NCBI GenBank assembly: GCA_021018815.1
Contig: JAITYX010000033.1
Span: 4,272,001-4,336,000 of the forward strand
Length of the DNA: 64,000 nucleotides
Source: Talinum fruticosum
Taxonomy: Eukaryota; Streptophyta; Magnoliopsida; Caryophyllales; Talinaceae
Direction: 5' to 3'
This document shows, one piece after another, positions 56,567-64,000 of the stretch. The notes under the pieces are model-generated. The model was not told where the DNA came from, did not search any database, and saw only the letters and a list, made by a program, of their open reading frames with translations. Each line of letters begins with the position of its first letter. Positions within the stretch are counted from its first letter, which is position 1. A program made the translations under genes and the position numbers.

Positions 56567-57800
56567 ATGGCGTGTTTCATTTTGCACACCAACTCTTCAT
56601 CCTACTCTTGCTCTCCTCTTGCATTTCCTTACCGTGCTCCTTCCCGAAAGCTAGTTGGTTCTCAAGAATTCCTTGCCTTCAAAATGCCTAAAAGAAAAGC
56701 TTACCCTATAGGAAGAACCAGAGCTGAGAGTCTTACTCAAGAGTTATTCCTCGATTGCGAATGGCGTCCGCAAAACGAATGGGATCCAAGTGATATTCTA
56801 GTTGAAGTTGAAAGCCATGTTTCTTCACTTACCATCTCCTCTTCGGTAAGCTAATTGGCTTAAATATCTTCTCTTATAACTTTGAATTTCTTGTATGGAA
56901 ATTAATCATCATCTTCTCTTCCTTGGCAGCTCATTCCTGGTGACATTCACATCCCGAGTCTCAACATGGATGTTACTATGCCCGTGGGACCTCCTCATTT
57001 CGTCACCATTCCCGAAATCCCGTAAGAGGAATGTGTCGAGCATCCCTTTCCTAGAAATTGGTGAGGGCTAAGAGTTATGTGCTCTTTTCCTTTCAAAGGC
57101 ATGTTAAAGGAATTTGTCTCATTAATAACATCGAATAAACTTTGCAGTACAACCGGGAGCAATCTAGGATCCTATCTATAAGATTTCGATCGACTCTTCG
57201 TGGAATCAAAATTTCTTTATTGGACGATCTTTCTCTACTTCTCAAGTAAGTCCTCAATTAGTTTAGTGCTAAATTCTTTATGCTTTTAGTGGTTTGCTAA
57301 TTGTTTTCTTGATCTTGTAGAGACGCTCGATCAAGAGCTACTCCCTCCAAGTAATCTACCTAGTGCGCCCGAGATATCATCCCAAGCTCATGAACAACAA
57401 ATGCCTTCTAGTACTAATGCTAAATAAGGCTTGTCCCGATGACCTTCAAGTCGTGCGCATCATAAGAGTACATCCGAGGTAGGAACTAGTGCTTCCTGGC
57501 CGAGTACTTCGATATGCGACCCACCCATTCTAAGGAGGGTTTGAACATCTTACCCTTGCAAGCCTTCGTTTGACATTGGAATCCTCTTTACTTCCGTCGG
57601 TCTTCTTATAGCAGACAATCACATGAGGCTCCTCAATCTTGGGACCAAGGAGGTAGTTCGCATCAAGGCCAAGGAGGTGGCTGATTCTCTACGTTTGTCT
57701 TAGAGGACTCAGGAATTACATCCTCGATGAGGACTCCGCTAACGATGAGTACATGATTCCTTGCTACTTCCACTTGCTTGTAAGGTGTGTGTTTTATTAA
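56567..57800 (+). pseudogene. E3 accessory gene A (antisense, spliced, short form)
   Basis: Exon 1 (56567-56845) is open: MACFILHTNSSSYSC, then FKMPKRKAYPIGRTRAESLT and DCEWRPQNEWDPSDILVEVE; the internal Met at 56684 is an alternative start. Intron 56846-56929 (GTAAGC to CAG, 84 bp). Exon 2, in phase, reads LIPGDIHIPSLNMDVTMP, contains one stop, and ends HPFPRNW near 57062. An intron follows to 57147 (CAG). Exon 3 (57148-57245) reads YNREQSRILSIRFRSTLRGI and ISLLDDLSLLL. Intron 57246-57320 (GTAAGT to TAG, 75 bp). Exon 4 is Ser/Pro/Gln-rich and ends NYILDEDSANDEYMIP. The plant-mobile-like N-terminal part seen in E0 is absent; exon 1 here is basic and unrelated to it. Confidence 0.6.
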
Positions 57801-58289
57801 TATATTATTTATTTTGTAATGACGACTCTTATGCAATGAGATGAAATGCAAGACTCGATTCTAAAAATGCGTTATTTTCTTTAATATGATGCACAAAACT
57901 TAGGAAAAAAACAAAGAGAAAATTCAAAAAATGGGCACCAACCCCCATTCCCCCTAAAAGAAAATAATAAAATGGGAAATAGAAAATCTCAAGTGCATAG
58001 TCCAAGTAAGGTGCACTCCACGAGCTAGTATAAGAAACAAAAATAACCAAGGACTGCTCGGGCCCACGAGAAAGCACGAAGTTGGTTGGGCTCGAGGTCG
58101 GGCCGGCGTACTTGACTCCCGCGAGGGTTGTAGTGGCTCGTTGTTCTACTCATAGTAAGATTCGAGGAACTCCAGGAAAATGCTTATAAATATGATCGCT
58201 CGGTGCAACAAGAAATACGAGACACCAAAGCCTTCACCTAGCCGCCATATATCCTCTTCTTACGTCCATACATAGAACCATAGGTTTCC
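57801..58289. other. Spacer between genes A and B, E3
   Basis: No gene. AT-rich, then GC-richer near 58090. It contains the internal polypurine-like motif at 57939-57955. Confidence 0.5.
57939..57955 (-). other. Internal polypurine-tract-like motif, E3
   Basis: The minus strand reads TTTTCTTTT, then AGGGGGAATGGGGGTTGG, in the sense direction of E3 and at the same place between genes A and B as in E0 and E2. Confidence 0.5.
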
Positions 58290-61200
58290 ATGGCTGAATT
58301 AACCTTGTGGATGCATGAGATAAGCAATATGGATAGGTTGGTTTAACTCATTATGGCCTAAATGTCCTCTTTAGCATTCGCCATGTGAAAATCTATTAGG
58401 CTTTCTTAAGGGTTGCCTTAGGTTATTGCGATCACCATCACCCTGTCTTTAGGTTTGGAGATAATGAAACCGTGCCCCCTGCCCGAAGAGTTCGATGCCA
58501 TACTAGGCAATTTTAGGAGATCGAAACCAGCTGTTCCCAAATCTTTAGAAATCTCCATGAAAAGTACCAATATCTACTAAAACCGAGTAAAAATTATCTA
58601 CGATGGATCCTTATTGGGAATTGGGTTAGCTTAACCAATCCGATGAAGCATTACCATAACATGTATGCTTATGCTGAGTCCATCAACATCCCAAGACGGC
58701 GAGCTATAATTACTTGTATGATAGGGGATTCCTGCTAGTAGAGGGTCACGAGGACTTGGCGCCGGCGTCTTCGCTAAGCTCGATGGAATAATTAGAGGAT
58801 TATTGTTCCCTAACTCCACTAATAGTTGTTGAAACGATAATTGGCTTAGACTGAGTTGAAGCCAATGTTGAACAGAATTTCCACGGTAGCACCCTGTTCT
58901 TGTAGGTAAGCACTAAACAAACGGAAGCAAACAACGATCCATCGCTAGAAAATCGTCATATAGCGACGGAAATAGCGACGGAAAAACGTTATTTAGCGAC
59001 GGAATTTCAAAATTAGCGACGGAAATTTTCCGTCGCTGATTTTTAGCGAATTTTTTTAAAAAATTTACAATTTTGTATAGCTTTGAGTGGTTAATACAAA
59101 AAATCTACAATTAAATACAAATCGAAAATAATCTGGTAACATAACAACATCAAATTCAACTTTAATTCAAATACAAAAATCATGTACAAACACAAAAATC
59201 ATAAATAATCCAACTTCAAACATCCATAAAAACTAATTGAAAATTAAAACAAGAGTAAACAAAGTAAATTATACAAACACAAGTTATGTTCTTCATCTTC
59301 CTTTTCCTCTTCTTCTTCCTCTTTCTCATTATCTTCATCTTCTACCTCATTCCAACCATGCCTATCAAAATAAGTTATATCAAATTCTCTAAAATGTGAA
59401 ATTTTATAGTAAACAAAGTAAATTATAAATACAACTAACAATAAGCGATGATCGAGAAAGCATACCTACAAGAGGTTAAAGGTGGTTAGTTGGTGACGTG
59501 TAAGGCGGTGGCGGAGGCGGGCGGCGAACGGCGGTGGCGGAGGTGGGCGGCGGTGGCGAACGATCGATTCGCCTCTCCCTCGCTCTCTTACACTCCCACT
59601 TCTATTTGTCCTTATGTTTGCCGAGTGTCGTTGAAGTTCGTATTTTATATCGAAAATAGCGACGGATTAGCGACGGATCTAATCCGTCGCTACTAAAAAT
59701 CTAATTAGCGACGGAAAATTCCGTCGCTAATTAAAAATTTTAAATTTCCAACACATTTGAAAATTTAAAAGCCCGCCAACGTAAAATTTTTCAAATTTTA
59801 GCTTAGCGACGGAATCGAGCAACGGAACCGTCCGTCGCCAACTAAAAATTTGAAAATTTTTTAAATTTGAAAAATGAAATAGGCGGCAAATTTAAATTTG
59901 AAAATTCGGATTAGCGACGGAATTAGCGATGGAAAATTTCGTCGCTAATTCAAATTTCAAAATTTTTATATTTTTCAAATTACGATAGGCGGCAAATTGA
60001 AAATTTTAAAAATTTTGAATTAGCGACGGAATTAGCGACGGAAAATTCCGTAGCTAATTAAAAAAAAATTAAAAATTACATTTAGCGACTGATCGATTCC
60101 GTCGCTAAGGTAAAAAATTTAAAAAATATATATAGCGACGGAATTAGCGACGGATCGATTCCGTCGCTAATTATAAAAAAATTAATTTTAACTTTTTTTT
60201 CGAAAATCCGTCGCTATTTTTTCCATTTCCGTCGTTAGGTCCATCGCTAATGACTAAAATAGCGACGGAATTTAATTTCGTCGCTAGTTCTGTTGCTAAT
60301 CCAGTTTTATCTCGACACACGTCGATTCCGTCGTCTGTTCAGTCGCTAATTAGCGACGGACTCGATTCCGTCGCTATATAGCGTTTTTGTAGTAGTGAGT
60401 AAACTAGGCGGCGGCGCCCGCCATAAGGTTGGGTCCGGCGCCGCCTGGGGCCGAGGGGCCTTCAGCTTATACTGAAAAACCTAACTTTTGTTCCTCGCTT
60501 CGCCCTTGCTATTTTTATTATTTCGATTTTCTTCCCGTTGGGCCTAAAAAGTATAACTTTGACCATGCAGGACAATAATATTTGATTTTGCATATGTGAT
60601 GTGCGGATCGACTTATGGAACATCTTAAACTCATCGAATCTCCTCCGAAGTTAGACACATACCTAGCAACTCACTTCCGCGGTGGAAACGAATATCGGCT
60701 ATAGCCGATTGTCTTGCTTCCCGATAGGAAGAATATCTCAAAAATCACAACAATGGCCCCTTATGGTATGTTAAGCATTGGAAGGTGTCCTAGTTCAAAA
60801 TGCATACTGCACAAGCATCCATACATTCATCTATTGGGCCTAGAGGAGAGCACGTATTCATTTTCAAGCCCTATGTTGAGGGAAATGAGTAGAGAATAAG
60901 TAATACCGTTATTGGGTTGTATCCGGGTCATAGCGAATATTGGAAAAGGTCTTCTGAAATTGTTGACTCCTACGACCTTGCTAACACGTGATGGAGTTGT
61001 AAATACCGTTGTTTCTCCCTATTATATAACGTGGATAATAGAAGTCGATCCTAAGCAATGAAAAATGCTAGGACTCGGAGAAATAAATCTCGAAGAACAT
61101 GTTCTCGCTGCTGCCCCTTTGAAAATTCATGAAGTAAATCCTCGGATGGTTGCATGCGCTCGTCTAAAAGAAACTAAAGCTAAAGAAAACGAAGAAAGGA

Positions 61201-61311
61201 AAACCAGCGGAATCCAAGAGTTATAAGGAACGCACCTGAGATAAGGAAGTTGAGTCTAACGATCCTAAAGGAAAGAAAGTGAAAAATAGACTAGGACTCG
61301 AATTCTTATAA
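58290..61311 (+). pseudogene. E3 accessory gene B (antisense, two exons, intron with CACTA)
   Basis: Exon 1 (58290-58905) starts MAELTLWMHEISNMDR, then PCPLPEEFDAILGNFRRSKP, WILIGN-type text, and EQLEDYCSLTPLIVVETIIG-like text in shifting frames. The intron is 58906-60570 (GTAAGC to CAG) and is 1665 bp because a CACTA transposon of about 1458 bp lies inside. Exon 2 reads EEYLKNHNNGPLWYVKHWK, GPRGEHVFIFKPYVEGNE, NTVIGLYPGHSEYWKRSSEI, NTVVSPYYITWIIEVDPKQ (about 60990-61060), then VNPRMVACARLKETKAKENE, ending near 61311. These blocks match E2 gene B. Several stops show decay. Confidence 0.62.
58940..60397. mobile_element. Non-autonomous CACTA-type transposon
   Basis: The right end reads, on the complementary strand, CACTACTACAAAAACGC; the left end CATCGCTAGAAAATCG is a mutated version. 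Both ends carry many copies, in both orientations, of a subterminal motif TAGCGACGGAA (or TTCCGTCGCTA), with at least a dozen copies in 58970-59050 and 59660-60380. The interior (59050-59640) has no transposase, only a short acidic Glu/Asp-rich reading on the minus strand (about 59290-59380) and a GC-rich stretch at 59500-59570. A 3-bp target duplication could not be confirmed. Confidence 0.75.
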
Positions 61312-61679
61312 ATTATAGATAGAATAAAATGAGGATTAGTTTTGCCTCTTTAGAATAGTGTTTATTTTTACAAGTTATGTGCTTGCAATTAAATTCCCTT
61401 TTATTAGCTTTTATTCGGGTAAGTAGTAGGCTTACCTTTATTGAATAAAAGTAAGTATTATATCGTACTTTCGTATCTTTATCACTCGCTCGGAGGCGGA
61501 ATATTAATAATAAAGAAAAACCATTATACATATTGGACCATCTAGTTGGACTATCCAGGAAATAAACGAATCAAAGAAAACTAGACAGGTCCACCGTTCC
61601 ACCGTTGATCGGGTGGTGCCCAACACCCGACTTGGTCAAGCCTAGTTGGGTTCGGCTTGGCCCACTACCTAGGGACATG
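61312..61679. other. Spacer between gene B and pol, E3
   Basis: No gene. Convergent ends of gene B (plus) and integrase (minus). AT-rich, then a GC-rich patch around 61604-61640. Confidence 0.55.
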
Positions 61680-62890
61680 CTAGGCATAATACTTTAATTG
61701 ATCTAAATTAGTGTACTCGAAAAATCTCTTCTCCTTCTAAATCAATTAATTTTACTCCTCCACTGGGTAAAATCTAATTAAGTATGAATGGGCCCAGCTC
61801 ATTGGGCTTAAATTTCCCTTGTGGATCTTGAATTGAAGATCTTACCTCTCTAAGGACCAAATCCCCAATTGAATGCCCTGGATATACGAGCTTGGTATAT
61901 TTGTACATTATGCAAGACGTTGACGTGCCTCTCATCCAATAATACTAATTCCTCATAACATGCTCTACCCTACTCAAATTTTGGAATTTAACTCCGAGCA
62001 ACTATCCTTAACGAAGGAATGCCAATTTTAATCTGGAAGGACTGATTCCATGCCATAGAATACGAGTAAGGCGTTGCTCCCGTGGAGGATCTAATAGAAG
62101 TTCTATAACCCCACAAAGTGAAAGGTAACTTATCCGGCCAATCCTTATAAGTAACTACAATTTTCTCCACTATCCTCTCGGATATTCTTAGTAGCGGCCT
62201 TAATCGCCCGTTGGTTTAAGGACGATATGGGGAAGATTTGTGATGCCCAATTTTATACTTATCCAACAAATCTGCTACGTCCTTCTTGAAATAACTACCA
62301 TGATCACTTATAAGCTTGTGGGGCACTCCACAACGACGGATAATATTTCGAATGATGAATTTGGCTACCTTTTTTGACGTCAAGGTTGCATAGGAAGCTG
62401 CTTCTACCAATTTGGTATAGTATTCAATTGCTACTAACACAAATTCATGACCACTTGTTCCTTAATAGTCACCTGGCCAATAATGTCTATTCCCCAAATT
62501 GAAAACGGCTAAGGTGAGGATAGTCTAATGAGAAATGATGGAGGTTGATGTTGTAAGTTTGCAAACACCCGACATTTATGCCACCTTCTAACAAAGTCAT
62601 GATAGTCCGCTGCCATAGTTGACTAGTAATAATCGAGTCTCCGAACCTTTTGGACCAACATTCTACTATTCATATGAGGTATGCATTCTCCTCCATGAAT
62701 CTCTTCCATGATGCACTTTGCTTCATGTTGATTGACACAATGTAAGCTAATCCCATAGTTAGTTTTCTTGAACAATTATCCTTGATTGAGGAACAATTGT
62801 GCAGCCAACATCCCGATGGCTCGTTGGGCTCTAGTGGTGAAGTCAAAAGGATACTATTGCTTATGAAAGTACTGATAAATATCATGATAC
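61680..62890 (-). pseudogene. pol: E3 integrase
   Basis: Minus strand. Zinc-binding part: EIHGGECIPHMNSRML and RRWHKCRVFANL (62690-62550). Catalytic core: GIDIIGQVT (about 62490), VAIEYYTKLVEAASYA (62440-62390; E replaces the catalytic Asp of the DYFTKW motif), CGVPHKLISDHGSYFKKDV (the second Asp is intact), and KYKIGHHKSSPYRP; the NG.VE block is shifted near 62200. VTYKDWPDKLPFTLWGYRTS is at 62165-62105. The C-terminus reads NLDQLKYYA and stops at 61680. It runs parallel to the E2 integrase. Confidence 0.8.
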
Positions 62891-63778
62891 CAACTGGTAT
62901 AGTCGGTATTAGATACTTCTAAGGCGTAGAAGTAAGCGGCTGACTCCATCGCTTGATGTGAACATGCATTGAGTGAATGCCAATTGGAATAATGATCATG
63001 GATGCTAACTTAGCTAGTGCATCCGCAAATTGATTATCATCCTTAAGAAGGTAGGTGAACGAGATCTTCTTGAAGCACTTAGATAATTCTCGTCAAATAT
63101 GTTTAGTAGGGTGTCAAGGCTTCACTAAGTACCTTCCACCTTTGCGAAATTTGGTTGATGATCGACTGGAATCACTGAAAACCTTGATGTTCTTGACCTC
63201 GATCTATGTTGCAGCTTCAAGTCCTATGATACAAGCTTCATACTCTGCATCATTATTAGTGACCTCCAAGTCTAGCTTAACTGAAATGGGAGTATGTGCT
63301 CCCTTCGGCAAGACTAAAAGAATCCCTACTCATAAGCCCTTCTAATTGGAAACGCCATCAAAGTACATTGTCCAAACGTCCACCTTTACTTGTAAAATAT
63401 CTTCATCCGGAAAATCAAGGTGTTCGGGTTGCGATTCATGCACAGGTAGATCTGCTAAGAATTATGACACTATCCTTTCTTCGATCGCCTTTGCGGGATG
63501 AACTTGAGTTTGAATTCTGATAGCATGACAGTCCAACATGCTATCTTACTGTTGATAGTCGGTTGCTCAAGTATGTACTTACTAGGATTAATAGGTGCTA
63601 CCACATGTACCGTGTGGTCTAACATGTAGTGTTTGAGCTTCTTGGCAGCCCAAACTAAAGCCAAAGATGTCTTCTCTAGTGGTGTATATCAAGTCTCATA
63701 GTCCAGGAACTTCTTGCCAAGATAGCAGATCTCACGTTCTTCTTTTCCATCCTATTGAGCTAACATAGCTCCCATAGC
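62891..63778 (-). pseudogene. pol: E3 RNase H region
   Basis: Minus strand. Begins mid-domain at GAMLAQ (about 63765) where a foreign LTR joins. KKFLDYET (about 63710), LALVWAAKKLKHYMLDHTVH and VVAPINPSKYILEQPTINSK (63664-63535) form the polymerase connection. The downstream RNase H block shows SLIMMQSMKLVS-like degenerate text for the DNAAEYEA motif (63270-63230) and LRDDNQFADALAKLASM-like text (63050-63000). It has stops and shifts. Confidence 0.75.
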
Positions 63779-64000
63779 TGTAACGCCTCCAATCACCATT
63801 ACTTAATAATCCCTTCATTAGGGACTCGTTACGTAAGGTCGCAGCGGAAGGTAACAATCGAAGGGGTTACCGCCATCCTAAAAATAGGACAAGGCTAAAT
63901 AATTGAAATAAAATGAAATACGGTTTGGGCATCCACGGTTATATTTCAAAAATTCTGTTAAGAGTAACTACTTATTACCCAAGTAGCTATGTCATCCCAA
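63779..64000 (+). mobile_element. Start of a chromovirus-type LTR
   Basis: The pol sequence of E3 stops at CCCATAGC and TGTAACGCCTCCAATCACC begins at 63779, the usual start of a chromovirus LTR. GGTCGCAGCGGAAGGTAAC follows (about 63838). The rest lies outside the window, so length, orientation and target duplication are unknown. Confidence 0.5.

Larger units (their letters stand above)
53957..63778 (-). mobile_element. E3: Tat/Ogre-type element, minus strand (3' half)
   Basis: Reading minus from the right: RNase H and integrase (63778-61680), spacer, accessory genes B and A (on the plus strand, so antisense), polypurine tract (55914-55928), 3' LTR (55913-53957). It is inserted into gene A of E2. 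The left flank CGGGT (53952-53956) should recur after the missing 5' LTR. A CACTA transposon lies in the gene B intron and another LTR interrupts pol at 63779. Confidence 0.82.

Noticed and set aside
59244..59441. Acidic Glu-rich open frame inside the CACTA element
   Set aside because: Too short, low complexity, no transposase motif. Mentioned only within the transposon entry.
1..64000. tRNA genes suggested by primer-site sequences
   Set aside because: The matches cover only 12-20 bases complementary to tRNA 3' ends next to LTRs. No full cloverleaf was found.

Overview
This is nuclear DNA of a flowering plant, made almost entirely of nested LTR retrotransposons. The evidence is the mix of lineages: Ty1/copia SIRE/Maximus, Ty3/gypsy Tat/Ogre-type, Athila-like and chromovirus-like LTRs, a CACTA DNA transposon, and primer sites for tRNA-iMet, tRNA-Arg and tRNA-Asp. 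The sequence does not identify the species. I see no host gene, rRNA, tRNA or CRISPR array; every coding stretch I recognise belongs to a mobile element, and nearly all carry stops or frameshifts.

Layout, left to right. (1) 1-18683: the 5' part of an Athila-like element on the minus strand (gag remnant, tRNA-Asp-type primer site, LTR). Its LTR is split by a chromovirus-type solo LTR (3371-8124), which itself contains a solo SIRE LTR (4238-5820, TSD TCTTC), and by a complete SIRE element (copia 1, 8299-17930, TSD TAATT). (2) 18684-21678: a piece of an old minus-oriented Tat element, E0, of which only two plus-strand accessory genes are visible. (3) 21679-40621: Tat element E1 (plus), inserted into E0. 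It has an LTR, a leader partly duplicated around a truncated SIRE LTR, decayed gag, and protease. A second full SIRE element (copia 2, 28936-39811, TSD CTCTT) interrupts it. (4) 40622-53956: Tat element E2 (plus), inserted into E1, with LTR, gag, protease, RT, RNase H and integrase, followed by two genes on the opposite strand. (5) 53957-63778: Tat element E3 (minus), inserted into E2's antisense gene A. It has a 3' LTR, polypurine tract, the two accessory genes (plus strand, one with a CACTA transposon in its intron), then integrase and RNase H on the minus strand. (6) 63779-64000: the start of another chromovirus-type LTR inserted into E3 pol.

The most interesting content is the accessory module of the Tat family. 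Between pol and the 3' polypurine tract, all three copies carry two genes antisense to gag-pol. Gene A has at least four exons and a weak plant-mobile-domain-like N-terminal part. Gene B has two exons and resembles the DUF7745/plant-mobile-domain type. Intron positions and lengths agree between copies (for example 70-84, 73-75 and about 206 bp). Introns can persist in a retroelement because they are antisense to the genomic RNA and so are not removed from it. A second polypurine-tract-like motif lies between genes A and B in all three copies.

A technical caution runs through the window. Paralogous segments differ repeatedly by CTG/CAG versus CTCG/CGAG, and by CG versus TA at CCGAG/CTCGG. Several frameshifts and one splice site are affected. 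This may be consensus error at methylated CHG sites rather than biology, so individual frameshifts should be read with care.
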